The notes below the pieces were generated by a model, which made no database searches, had not been told where the DNA came from, and saw only the letters and a program-made list of their open reading frames with translations. A program made the translations under genes and the position numbers. DNA of 64,000 nt from Bacillota bacterium (GTDB lineage Bacteria > Bacillota > Clostridia > Christensenellales > SZUA-584): NCBI GenBank assembly GCA_023397655.1, contig JAEWTW010000057.1, positions 124,001 through 188,000 of the forward strand. Direction: 5' to 3'. This document shows, in pieces, positions 42,558 through 51,279 of the stretch. How positions within the stretch are numbered: the first letter of the stretch is position 1; each line of letters starts with the position of its first letter.

Positions 42558-43493
42558 ATGTCAAAGGTATACAAGAGTCTGACGGAGCTGATCGGAAAGA
42601 CGCCGCTGCTCGAAATGTCCAACTACGAACAAAAGCATGAGCTGAAGGCGAAGATCATCGGCAAGCTGGAGTATTTCAATCCTGCTGGCAGCGTGAAGGA
42701 CAGAATCGCCAAGGCGATGATAGATGATGCGGAACAAAAGGGGCTGCTGAATCCGGACAGCGTGATCATAGAACCGACCAGCGGCAACACGGGCATCGGC
42801 CTTGCCTCCGTGGCAGCCGCCAGAGGGTACCGCATCATACTGACGATGCCTGAGACGATGAGCGTGGAGAGGCGCAGCCTGCTTAAGGCGTATGGTGCGG
42901 AGCTGGTGCTCACCGAAGGCGCAAAGGGAATGAAGGGTGCCATCGCCAAAGCGGAGGAGCTGGCGCAGGAAATACCGAATGCGTTCATTCCCGGTCAGTT
43001 CGATAATCCGGCCAATCCGGCGATACATCGGTCGACGACCGGCCCCGAAATCTGGGAAGACACGGATGGCCATGTGGATATATTCGTAGCCGGTGCAGGC
43101 ACGGGCGGTACGGTAACGGGCGTTGGTGAATACCTGAAGGCTAAGAACCCTGATATTAAAATCGTTGTGGTGGAACCGGCGGATTCTCCGGTACTGTCCG
43201 AAGGGCGGCCGGGACCGCACAAGATACAAGGTATCGGCGCTGGTTTTGTACCCGCCATACTCAACACGAAGATTTACGACGAGATCGTCACGGTCAAGAA
43301 TGAGGATGCGTTCGAGACAGGCCGGGAGGTTGCACGAGCGGAAGGCCTGCTGATCGGCATATCGTCCGGCGCGGTGGTGTGGGCAGCGACCGAGCTTGCC
43401 AAACGCCCTGAGAATGCAGGCAAAAACATCGTTGTGGTGCTGCCGGATACCGGAGAGAGATACCTCTCTACACCGCTGTTTACAGAAGCATAA
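42558..43493 (+). CDS. cysK: Cysteine synthase (O-acetylserine sulfhydrylase)
   Basis: The protein is 311 residues. The PLP lysine is K47 in NPAGSVKDRI and the asparagine/serine loop is PTSGNTGIG. GAGTGGTVTG and SGAVVWA-type C-terminal motifs are present, all typical of CysK. It makes cysteine from O-acetylserine and sulfide. GGAGG precedes the start. The next operon imports methionine, so the region handles sulfur amino acids. Confidence 0.93.
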   Translation: MSKVYKSLTELIGKTPLLEMSNYEQKHELKAKIIGKLEYFNPAGSVKDRIAKAMIDDAEQKGLLNPDSVIIEPTSGNTGIGLASVAAARGYRIILTMPETMSVERRSLLKAYGAELVLTEGAKGMKGAIAKAEELAQEIPNAFIPGQFDNPANPAIHRSTTGPEIWEDTDGHVDIFVAGAGTGGTVTGVGEYLKAKNPDIKIVVVEPADSPVLSEGRPGPHKIQGIGAGFVPAILNTKIYDEIVTVKNEDAFETGREVARAEGLLIGISSGAVVWAATELAKRPENAGKNIVVVLPDTGERYLSTPLFTEA

Positions 43494-43515
43494 TAGATGT
43501 TCCTTACATTTAAGC

Positions 43516-43546
43516 CGGTGCGAAGCTTGTCTTCGCCCGGTCTTTA
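43516..43546 (+). terminator. Probable terminator of cysK
   Basis: CCGG-GCGAAG and CTTCGC-CCGG pair with a single bulged T, followed by TCTTT. Confidence 0.5.
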
Positions 43547-43661
43547 AGGAAAAGGGTGACTTCGTTCTGATGTCATACGATGGAGAGTGAACGACTGTTT
43601 TTAGTGCCAGGCGCAGGTGATTTCTTCAAGAACAGGGCGTTGTCAACACCCGTCTAAAATA

Positions 43662-43684
43662 AACGGCTGTACAATACAGCCGTT
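43662..43684 (+). promoter_or_regulatory. Perfect hairpin in the metNIQ leader
   Basis: AACGGCTGTA and TACAGCCGTT form a 10-bp stem with a three-base loop and are followed by CAATTTT. It lies 50 bases before metN and could be a weak terminator or an attenuator. No S-box or T-box was found around it. Confidence 0.5.
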
Positions 43685-43734
43685 CAATTTTGCACATAAT
43701 ACATATAAAAAATATAGGAGAAGTAATATATAAG

Positions 43735-44802
43735 ATGCCCGATAACACTGTCGTTAATCACAATCCAGGAACGGCTGCAGACGAGGTTTCGGATCACGGT
43801 ATCATTCATATTGACAATTTAAGCAAACGGTATCAAGGTGCCGCCGGCGAGGTGCAGGCACTGGAGAACGTGAGCCTAGACATCTGGGCGGGCGAGGTGT
43901 TCGGTATCATCGGCATGAGCGGCGCGGGCAAGAGCACGCTGGTGCGATGCATCAATCTTCTGGAGAGGCCGACAAGCGGTAATGTGTATATTGACGGGCA
44001 AAATCTCCGGACGATGTCACGGGCACAGCTGAATCATGAACGGAAGTCCATCGGCATGATATTCCAGCTGTTCAACCTGCTGATGCAGCGCACGGCGCTG
44101 GGCAATGTGTGCTTCCCGCTGGAGATATCCGGCGCGGACAAGCCCGCGGCGCGGGAGCGGGGGCGAGAGCTGCTCGCCCTGGTGGGGCTGGCCGACAAGG
44201 CTAACGCCTATCCGTCGCAGCTGTCCGGCGGCCAGCGGCAGCGTGTGGCCATCGCCCGGGCGCTGGCCACCAATCCCAAGGTGCTGTTGTGCGACGAAGC
44301 CACCAGCGCGCTGGATCCCGCCACCACGCGCGAGATACTGGCGCTGCTCCGAGATATCAACCGCCGCCTCGGCATCACCATCGTGGTGATCACGCACGAG
44401 ATGAGCGTGATTGAGCAGATATGCCAGCGCGTCGCCATCATCGACGACAGCCGCATCGTGGAATCTGGCGCGGTGGAGGAGATATTCTCCCGACCCAAAT
44501 CGACCGCGGCCCGCCGCCTTGTCTACGCAGATGACAGACGGCATGAGCCGGTGGCCGGCAAGCGATGTTGCCGCATCGTGTTTGACGGCAGCTCGTCTTT
44601 CGAGCCTGTGGTGGCGGGCATGGTGCTGGAATTTGGCCAGGCGGTCAACATACTTTTTGCTGATACCCGAAACATAGACGGAAAAGCCTTCGGGCAGATC
44701 GTGCTGCAGCTGCCGGATGGAGGTGCTATCGCAGACGGTATGATCAAATATCTGCGCGCCAAAGGGCTGATGGTGGAGGAGGCGGACGGCTATGTTCAGT
44801 GA
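43735..44802 (+). CDS. metN: Methionine ABC transporter ATP-binding protein
   Basis: The protein is 355 residues from ATG 43735. It has Walker A GMSGAGKST, the ABC signature LSGGQRQR, Walker B VLLCDEATSAL and a C-terminal NIL domain (about the last 85 residues) that in MetN binds methionine and inhibits transport. The start has AGGAG 14 bases upstream, a bit far. metI begins inside its last 11 bases. The system imports L- or D-methionine. Confidence 0.92.
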   Translation: MPDNTVVNHNPGTAADEVSDHGIIHIDNLSKRYQGAAGEVQALENVSLDIWAGEVFGIIGMSGAGKSTLVRCINLLERPTSGNVYIDGQNLRTMSRAQLNHERKSIGMIFQLFNLLMQRTALGNVCFPLEISGADKPAARERGRELLALVGLADKANAYPSQLSGGQRQRVAIARALATNPKVLLCDEATSALDPATTREILALLRDINRRLGITIVVITHEMSVIEQICQRVAIIDDSRIVESGAVEEIFSRPKSTAARRLVYADDRRHEPVAGKRCCRIVFDGSSSFEPVVAGMVLEFGQAVNILFADTRNIDGKAFGQIVLQLPDGGAIADGMIKYLRAKGLMVEEADGYVQ

Positions 44803-45451
44803 AGCGATATGGAAGCTGATCGGAGATGGCATACTCGAAACGCTGTATATGACGCTGGTGTCCACAGGCCTCGCATACTTGCTGGGGCTGCCCATCGGCA
44901 TTGCGCTGGTGGTCACGGACAAGCAGGGCATCAGGCCAAACAGAGGCGTCAACTCGGTGCTGGGCATCATCGTCAACGTGCTGCGCTCCGTGCCGTTCCT
45001 GATACTGCTGATCGCCGTGACACCCGTTACACGGTTCATAGCGGGCACATCCATCGGTTCCACGGCTACCGTGGTGCCGTTGGTCATCGGAGCGGCACCG
45101 TTTATCGGACGGCTGGTGGAGTCATCGCTCAAAGAAGTGGACAAAGGCGTCATTGAAGCGGCGCATTCCATGGGCGCGTCCGACTGGCAGATCGTACGAA
45201 AGGTACTGCTGCCCGAAGCGCGTCCGTCGCTGTTCACCGGCGCGGCCATCGCAGTGACGACGATACTCAGTTACTCCGCTATGGCGGGTATCGTGGGCGG
45301 CGGTGGACTCGGCGATATCGCGATACGATACGGGCTGTACCGGTATCAGTCGGATATCATGTTCGTGACGGTGGCCATACTGGTGGTATTGGTGCAGCTG
45401 ATGCAGGAAGCCGGTACGTGGCTGACCCGACTTAATGACAAAAGAAGATAG
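44792..45451 (+). CDS. metI: Methionine ABC transporter permease
   Basis: The protein is 219 residues with five transmembrane segments. The coupling EAA loop is AAHSMGASDWQIVRKVLLPEA, cited as EAAHSMGASDWQIV. It overlaps the end of metN and is followed after 35 bases by metQ. It is the membrane channel of the methionine importer. Confidence 0.92.
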   Translation: MFSEAIWKLIGDGILETLYMTLVSTGLAYLLGLPIGIALVVTDKQGIRPNRGVNSVLGIIVNVLRSVPFLILLIAVTPVTRFIAGTSIGSTATVVPLVIGAAPFIGRLVESSLKEVDKGVIEAAHSMGASDWQIVRKVLLPEARPSLFTGAAIAVTTILSYSAMAGIVGGGGLGDIAIRYGLYRYQSDIMFVTVAILVVLVQLMQEAGTWLTRLNDKRR

Positions 45452-45486
45452 TTTTAAAAAATATAATATTCCAAGGAGGACTACCC

Positions 45487-46377
45487 ATGAAAAAGTTCCT
45501 AAGCCTGCTGATTGTGACGCTGCTCTCGCTGTCCCTGTTGGCTGCCTGCGCACCCGCAGCTGAAACCCCGGAGGAGCCTGCGGCTCCCGAAACTTCAGCG
45601 GCTCCCGATGCTACCGAAGCAGCCTCGGAAGAGCCTGCGCCAGAGCCGGTCGTCATCAAGGTAGGCGCGTCGCCCGCACCGCACGCGGATATACTGGAAG
45701 CCATCAGGCCTGTGCTGGCCGAACAGGGCTACGAACTCGAGATCATAGAGTTCACGGATTATGTGCAGCCCAATCTGGCGCTTGAAGACGGCTCTCTGGA
45801 CGCGAATTATTTCCAGCATGTACCGTATCTGGATGACTTCAACGCCGAAAACGGCACGAGCATCGTCTCGCTGGCTGCCGTACACTTCGAGCCGCTTGGC
45901 ATCTACCCCGGAAAGACGGTTTCTCTGGATGCGCTGGCAGACGGCGCTCAGGTCGCGGTACCGGGCGACACCACCAACGAGGCGCGCGCTCTGTTATTGC
46001 TGGAAGCTCAGGGCCTCATCAAGCTGAAGGATGGCGTTGGCCTTGAAGCCACGGTGACGGATATCGTGGAGAACACGAAAAACCTCAATATCGTGGAGAT
46101 CGAGGCTGCTCAGCTGCCCCGCTCGCTGCCCGATGTGGACATCGCGGTGATCAACGGTAACTACGCGATAGATGCCGGCCTGAACGCTACCACCGACGCG
46201 CTGGCCGCTGAAGATCCTTCTTCCGTCGCTGCAACGACGTTTGCCAACATTTTGGCTGTGCGTGCGGGAGATGAAGGCCGCGAAGATCTAAATGCGCTGG
46301 CCGCAGCCCTTCTGAGCGAGATATCGAAGAAGTTCATTGAGGACACCTATCAGGGCGCAGTGGTTACCGTGTTCTGA
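45487..46377 (+). CDS. metQ: Methionine-binding lipoprotein
   Basis: The protein is 296 residues, NlpA/MetQ family. A lipobox LLAAC (Cys21) is followed by a ~35-residue linker of mostly A, P, E and T, and then the binding domain, which starts VIKVGASPAPHADIL and contains NYFQHVPYLDDF and VPGDTTNEARAL. It captures methionine outside the cell for MetNI. AAGGAGG precedes the start. The acidic, proline-rich linker is longer than in enterobacterial MetQ. Confidence 0.92.
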   Translation: MKKFLSLLIVTLLSLSLLAACAPAAETPEEPAAPETSAAPDATEAASEEPAPEPVVIKVGASPAPHADILEAIRPVLAEQGYELEIIEFTDYVQPNLALEDGSLDANYFQHVPYLDDFNAENGTSIVSLAAVHFEPLGIYPGKTVSLDALADGAQVAVPGDTTNEARALLLLEAQGLIKLKDGVGLEATVTDIVENTKNLNIVEIEAAQLPRSLPDVDIAVINGNYAIDAGLNATTDALAAEDPSSVAATTFANILAVRAGDEGREDLNALAAALLSEISKKFIEDTYQGAVVTVF

Positions 46378-46404
46378 TCAGGCTATACTCTGTTTACATC
46401 CCAT

Positions 46405-46446
46405 AAAGCAGGCAGGCATCTCTTATACGGATGCCTGTTTGCTTTG
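46405..46446 (+). terminator. Intrinsic terminator of metNIQ
   Basis: CAGGCATC pairs with GATGCCTG, extended by AAAGCA with TGCTTT, followed by T-rich DNA. Confidence 0.75.
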
Positions 46447-46625
46447 TGTCGCACAGGTATATTTAGCGGTATAGAAATTTTATTTGGCAGGAGTCTTTTC
46501 TATAAATAAAGTCTTAATTTCGCAATCAATGTATGGTATTGTAACAAGGTAATTTTTCAACCTATCTGTTGCACGAAGCTAAACCGTCTGTGGGTCTGGC
46601 AGATATGACATTTTGAGGAGGACAG

Positions 46626-47297
46626 ATGAAAAGGACCTTCAAGCTTGATACTGACTATCGGGGAATGATCGACGCTTTGCCGGATGAACAGGCCGGACAA
46701 CTCATAAAAGCAATATTTGCTCATGTGGCCGGAGAAAGAGCACAGCTTGAGGGAGCATTGGATGGCATACGTATTCTCATCACAACACAGCTTGACCGCG
46801 ACAAAGACAAATATGAAACCGTATGCGAGCAGAACCGCCAAAACATTAGCAAGCGGTGGAATAAGTCCAAGCCGGAGGAATACGACCCCATACAAACGAT
46901 AAAATATGAGCCGGAGCAAAAGAACAGCAGTTCACAGATCGAAGCTGTATCGGAAAAGGATGTTTTGCCGGACAAGGAAGCTGCGCCTAAACTCAACAGA
47001 TTTATAAAAGAGGACAGCAAGAAGAAGAACAGCAACGCTTCATGGCTGATGGAGTTATTCGGTGATTTCTGGAAGGCGTATCCGAAGAGGAGCAACAAAC
47101 CGGATGCCGTCAGGGCATTTATCGAATTGAATCCTGACCAATCGAGGTTCGACCGGATGCTGGAGGAGATCGAGACGCTGAAGATGTCTGCCGAGTGGAA
47201 GGAAGGCAACGGGCGGCACATTCCGCTCCCGGCGAAATGGCTTCGCGACCACCGGACATCCGATAATTCCGGCGAATTTGCGGAGGAGTACTTTTAA
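46626..47297 (+). CDS. DUF6291/phage replisome-organiser-like protein
   Basis: The protein is 223 residues. The N-terminal part (LDTDYRGMIDALPDEQAGQL and later RDKYETVCEQNRQN) fits DUF6291-like proteins found in prophages. The C-terminal part, FWKAYPKRSNKPDAVRAF followed by IPLPAKWLRDHR, has the layout of phage replication initiation/helicase-loader C-termini. No other phage gene is near, so it is an orphan or a domesticated piece of a prophage. GGAGG precedes the start, and a terminator ends it. Confidence 0.7.
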   Translation: MKRTFKLDTDYRGMIDALPDEQAGQLIKAIFAHVAGERAQLEGALDGIRILITTQLDRDKDKYETVCEQNRQNISKRWNKSKPEEYDPIQTIKYEPEQKNSSSQIEAVSEKDVLPDKEAAPKLNRFIKEDSKKKNSNASWLMELFGDFWKAYPKRSNKPDAVRAFIELNPDQSRFDRMLEEIETLKMSAEWKEGNGRHIPLPAKWLRDHRTSDNSGEFAEEYF

Positions 47298-47350
47298 CGG
47301 CAGTGAGCTGCTGGCTTCAATTACTCAAACTACAGACAATAAAATAAAAA

Positions 47351-47386
47351 AAAGCAGACGTTTCGTATGTTTGCGTCTGCTTTTTT
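47351..47386 (+). terminator. Intrinsic terminator of the orphan phage-like gene
   Basis: AAAGCAGACG pairs with CGTCTGCTTT, followed by TTTTTT. It can also serve the convergent cotJ operon because an A-run precedes the stem. Confidence 0.85.
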
Positions 47387-47432
47387 GCGCCCGGTTCATT
47401 GCGCTTTATCTGAACGGCCATGGAGACCGGAA

Positions 47433-48029
47433 TTACTTTTTGAACGGCATTTTCATGCTCACGCGTTTCTTGTCTCCCAGATAGTCCTGAACCACGCGCA
47501 ATGATTCGCCGAACCTCTGGAAATGAACGACTTCTCTTTCCCGCAGGAAACGGAGCGGCTCGATAACATCCGGGTCGTCCGCCAGCTGCAGCAGGTATTC
47601 ATATGTGGACCGCGCTTTCTGTTCCGCCGCCATGTCCTCATACAGGTCGGTGATCGGGTCACCCTTCACCTGAAAAGCGGTCGCGGTAAAGGGCACGCCG
47701 CCCGCACTCTGCGGGTATACGCCCCTGTCGTGATCCGTAAAATAGGCGGCCATGCCCGCCTTTTCGATCTCTTCAATCGATGCGTTCTCCATCAGCTGCC
47801 GTACCATTGCACCCACCATCTCAAGGTGAGCCAGCTCCTCGGTGCCGATATCATTTAATGTGGCTTTGGCCTGCGGTGTCACCATCGAGAAACGCTGACT
47901 GAGGTAGCGCAGCGATGCGCCGATTTCACCGTCCGGCCCGCCGTATTGCGACATGATGACCTTGGCCATCTTCGGGTTGGGTGTCTTGATCCGGACGGGG
48001 TATTCCAGTTTCTTTTCATATATCCACAT
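47433..48029 (-). CDS. cotJC: Spore coat protein CotJC (manganese-catalase family)
   Basis: The protein is 198 residues. It starts MWIYEKKLEYPV, typical of CotJC, and has the ferritin-like metal-ligand motifs GEIGASLRYLSQRF and EELAHLEMVGAM. It is a coat protein of the manganese-catalase family. Its ATG overlaps the cotJB stop (TAATG). It is the last gene of a three-gene operon expressed in the mother cell in Bacillus. Confidence 0.93.
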   Translation of the reverse strand: MWIYEKKLEYPVRIKTPNPKMAKVIMSQYGGPDGEIGASLRYLSQRFSMVTPQAKATLNDIGTEELAHLEMVGAMVRQLMENASIEEIEKAGMAAYFTDHDRGVYPQSAGGVPFTATAFQVKGDPITDLYEDMAAEQKARSTYEYLLQLADDPDVIEPLRFLREREVVHFQRFGESLRVVQDYLGDKKRVSMKMPFKK

Positions 48030-48304
48030 TACCGATCATCTCCTCCCAACATAAAATTAAACTGGCTTTGCCACGGCCAGGGGTCGTTCATCCATTGCCA
48101 TGGGCTGGCGCTGGCGGACCGGAACGAATACATCGGTCCGTACTGGCTTTCATAATCGCGCCGCAGCGAGTTGGCCTCATTAACGATGGCGTTGTACCGG
48201 GCGAGGGCTTCACTGTCGTCTGGGTGCGTATTCAGATAAAGCGCCATATCCACGGCATAGAAATCCATCGCCGTCAGCGCCTTTAACATTTCATCTCTGC
48301 TCAT
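48029..48304 (-). CDS. cotJB: Spore coat protein CotJB
   Basis: The protein is 91 residues. LTAMDFYAVDMALYLNTHPDD and the later YNAIVNEAN pattern, with a Trp/Pro-rich tail (PWQWMNDPWPW), match CotJB. AGGAGGAG precedes the ATG. It is required for coat assembly of CotJC in Bacillus. It is coupled to the flanking cotJ genes. Confidence 0.92.
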   Translation of the reverse strand: MSRDEMLKALTAMDFYAVDMALYLNTHPDDSEALARYNAIVNEANSLRRDYESQYGPMYSFRSASASPWQWMNDPWPWQSQFNFMLGGDDR

Positions 48305-48317
48305 AGCATATCTCCTC

Positions 48318-48509
48318 CTACCATATACCGTATTGATCGGTCAGTTCGGGGAATATGGTGCCGCTTTTCAGCGACTGCAAAGGCGACATTGTACCGCAGA
48401 GCTTTTGCCACGGCACATAGGCATGAGCGAGACGGACATTCATGATGGGCGTTTCAAGGGGAACGCAGGCGCCTCCGGGCGCCATCATGTTGGTAGCATT
48501 CTCATTCAT
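48318..48509 (-). CDS. cotJA: Spore coat associated protein CotJA
   Basis: The protein is 63 residues. The core PIMNVRLAHAYVPWQ with the later SPLQSLKSGTIFPEL matches CotJA. It is the first gene of cotJABC. The upstream 284 bp up to the EAL gene holds no other gene. GAGGAG precedes the start. Confidence 0.9.
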   Translation of the reverse strand: MNENATNMMAPGGACVPLETPIMNVRLAHAYVPWQKLCGTMSPLQSLKSGTIFPELTDQYGIW

Positions 48510-48793
48510 TTCTCATATCTCCTCAACATCCAAGCCTGTCTAGTTGTTAAACAGGGTTATATAGTTATCATATGAAAGAACAGGAATAGTGTGTCAGGAC
48601 TGTATGCATATTGGGTAAAGACCGGCAGACAGTGGCGTGCCGTCCATTATTTACAGACAAAAATGCCGTGATTTGCTTTACATATTACGCCTTTACACAG
48701 TCTTAACGATAAGTTAACCCATACTATATAGGCTCACGCCCTGCATAACACGATAATCAGAGTAGAGACAACAGCATCATATGGAGGGGCAGC

Positions 48794-50551
48794 ATGAGGG
48801 TGAACAAGACGGAGGAGTCGTTGAAAGCCATGCTGGAGGATATTATTAAAAGCTCGGACATCAGGTCGGTATTCCAGCCCATCGTTTCACTTCGGGACGG
48901 TTCAGTGCTGGGTTATGAAGCTTTAAGCCGCGGCCCGAGAGGGACAGAGCTGGAGAGCCCGGAGCGTCTGTTTGCACTGGCGGAGGAGCATAAGGTGCTG
49001 TGGGACCTGGAGCGGCTGTGCCGGAGCAAGGCGTTATCCGCCATGCGTGACTCGCGCACAGGCGCAACGCTGTTTCTCAACGTGAACCCCAGCGTGATCG
49101 AGGACGAAAAATTTCAGCAAGGCGTCACGCTGGACTATTTAAAAAAATACGATATAAATCCCGAGAACATCATATTCGAGATCACCGAGAAAAGCGCCGT
49201 CTCCAACATGACGGAGTTCAAGCAAATCATCAGCAACTACAAGGATCAGGAGTATAAGATCGCGATCGACGACGCCGGCGCGGGCTACTCCGGCCTCAAT
49301 CTCATTTCCGATGTGCGCCCGCATTACCTGAAGCTGGACATGAACCTGATCCGCAATATTGACCGGGATTCCGTCAAGCAGGCGCTGGTGCGGAGCATGC
49401 AGGAGTTCGCGCGTATCACCGGCACATTCCTCATCGCCGAGGGCATCGAAACGCATGCCGAACTGCAAACGCTGATCCACATCGGTGTGCACTACGGTCA
49501 AGGGTATTTCATACAGCGGCCGGACCCGGTGATCGGCCCGGTCAGACCCGAGGTGGTGGGCGCTATAGTGGAGCTGAATGCGCATAAAAACCACCTCTAC
49601 GGCTACAACCTGTCTGACATATACATCGGAAACTTGTGCGTACACGCCATTGCGGTGAACGAAAGCGTGATGATACCCGACGCGTACGAGATGCTGCAAA
49701 AGCACCCGGAATCTCAGGGCTTCTGTGTCACACGGGGCGGCGCGGTGCTGGGTGTGGTGACACGAAATATGTTGAATGCCGTGGTCGCCGGGGTTTACGG
49801 ATACAGCCTGTATTCGCGCAAGCCCATATCGTCAGTGATGGACTGCGATTTTCTGTCGGTGGATTATAAGACGCCCGTCAATGTGGCGGGTAAGCTGGCG
49901 ATGGCCCGTTCAGACAACAAGGTGTACGATTTTATCACGGTGATGCAGGACGGCGCCTACCACGGCATTGTGACCATCAAAGACCTGCTGAACAAGACAA
50001 TCGAAATAGAGGTGACCAACGCGACGCAGCTTAACCCGCTCACCATGCTGCCCGGCAACATGCAGATCGAAAAGGCGCTGCACGGCCTGCTGTTCTCCAA
50101 TGCGGACAGCTGTGTGCTCTACTTTGATATCGACAGCTTCAAGGCATACAACGACGTGTACGGCTTTGAGAATGGTGACCGTATGATATTGAACCTCGCG
50201 GAAATCATTTGTGGTGCGGTGGGAGAGAAGGGCTTCGTGGGGCATGTGGGCGGCGACGACTTTGTCGCGGTGGTCGCGCGGGAAGGCGCCGACGACACTT
50301 GCCGCACCATACTGAAGAAGTTTGATGACTCCATACAATCGTTCTATAAGCAGGATGATATCGGCAAAGGTTACATCATTGCAAAGAACCGGCAGGGGTT
50401 TGAGGAACAGTATCCGCTGATATCGCTGTCCATCGCGGGTGTGGCTGCATGCGGTCGCCGCTTCTGCAATGTGTTTGAGCTTTCCGCCGAGGCCAGCCGC
50501 ATCAAGAAGGAATGCAAGATGATACTCGGCAGCGCGTACATTATCGTATAA
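48794..50551 (+). CDS. EAL-CBS-GGDEF cytoplasmic c-di-GMP protein
   Basis: The protein is 585 residues without a membrane segment. The EAL domain (about 20-250) has E42, NVNPS, EITEKS, AIDDAG, LKLDM and AEGIET, all catalytic positions intact. A CBS pair (about 275-400) may bind adenine nucleotides. The C-terminal GGDEF domain reads GGDDF (486-490), with the catalytic Glu replaced by Asp and no RxxD inhibitory site. Net phosphodiesterase activity is expected. GGAGG precedes the start. Confidence 0.9.
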   Translation: MRVNKTEESLKAMLEDIIKSSDIRSVFQPIVSLRDGSVLGYEALSRGPRGTELESPERLFALAEEHKVLWDLERLCRSKALSAMRDSRTGATLFLNVNPSVIEDEKFQQGVTLDYLKKYDINPENIIFEITEKSAVSNMTEFKQIISNYKDQEYKIAIDDAGAGYSGLNLISDVRPHYLKLDMNLIRNIDRDSVKQALVRSMQEFARITGTFLIAEGIETHAELQTLIHIGVHYGQGYFIQRPDPVIGPVRPEVVGAIVELNAHKNHLYGYNLSDIYIGNLCVHAIAVNESVMIPDAYEMLQKHPESQGFCVTRGGAVLGVVTRNMLNAVVAGVYGYSLYSRKPISSVMDCDFLSVDYKTPVNVAGKLAMARSDNKVYDFITVMQDGAYHGIVTIKDLLNKTIEIEVTNATQLNPLTMLPGNMQIEKALHGLLFSNADSCVLYFDIDSFKAYNDVYGFENGDRMILNLAEIICGAVGEKGFVGHVGGDDFVAVVAREGADDTCRTILKKFDDSIQSFYKQDDIGKGYIIAKNRQGFEEQYPLISLSIAGVAACGRRFCNVFELSAEASRIKKECKMILGSAYIIV

Positions 50552-50653
50552 AACCGATTATCTGCGTGCATGGGTTAACCTTCGCATTAATTGTTACGTC
50601 GTTTATATTATGGGAATATTAAACCTTGTTTGTTTCAAAAAGAGAAAACAGCC

Positions 50654-51086
50654 TTACTTTTTCTTTTCAACGAATTTTCTGAATTGTTCAGGAATATCCT
50701 CAATTTCAACAATATTCTGGATAGCGCATGTCCCAGCCTCTTTAGCTGTTTCATAATACCATGTCTTAAAATTCAATATATCGAGCATCTCCTGCATCTC
50801 TTTCATCTGATTGATAACGGCATCCCGCTGCGATTGAATAATACCGAGACGTTCGTCAATGGTTGCGTCGCCCTCCACACAGCAGTCTACAAAATGCTTA
50901 ATATCCTTAATTGACATCCCCGTTCTTTTCAGACAATCGATTATTTCCAGCCATGCGAAGTCCTCGTCTTTAAACATCGCCGCCGGAACGTTCTACAAAC
51001 GGAAACAACCCCTCTTTATCATAATATCTTAAAGTTGAAGCGGCGACATTCATCCTTTTTGCAACTTCACCGACAGTGTAGAGCAT
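50654..51086 (-). pseudogene. Frameshifted MerR-family regulator (AdhR/NmlR-like)
   Basis: Two adjacent frames on the minus strand make one MerR-type protein. The N-terminal frame (50970-51086) begins MLYTVGEVAKRM and reads through STLRYYDKEGLFPF, then stops after 38 residues. The C-terminal frame (50654-50977) starts at MFKDEDFAWL and contains IIDCLKRTGMSIKDIK and YYETAKEAGTCAI. The junction lacks the few residues that normally join the two and shifts the frame by -1. A good ribosome site precedes the first fragment. The conserved Cys in DCLKRTG resembles the sensor Cys of AdhR. Likely inactive unless frameshifting occurs or the base call is wrong. Confidence 0.8.
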
Positions 51087-51122
51087 AACTTCTCCCTTAT
51101 AAAAATTTTATTTTAAAAACTC

Positions 51123-51153
51123 TTGACTTAAAGTTGACTTTAAGTTGTAGCAT
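51123..51153 (+). promoter_or_regulatory. MerR-type promoter and 20-bp operator
   Basis: TTGACT (51123-51128) and TAGCAT (51148-51153) are 19 bp apart, the stretched spacing that MerR regulators correct by DNA untwisting. A perfect palindrome with 9-bp arms ACTTAAAGT and ACTTTAAGT around TG fills 51126-51145. It reads toward the cupin gene and lies next to the broken merR. Confidence 0.75.
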
Positions 51154-51279
51154 TAAACTAAACTTGTATGAATGAGTTTAACACAAACTATTTTTGGAGT
51201 CAACGGAGAAACATGGGATAAAAAGGACGATCGGTATTAAACAAATAAGTGAAGTATTACAAAGAGAAGGATAGTGAAT

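Noticed and set aside
43494..43734. SAM riboswitch (S-box) before metNIQ
   Set aside because: The conserved junction and kink-turn sequences of the S-box were not seen.
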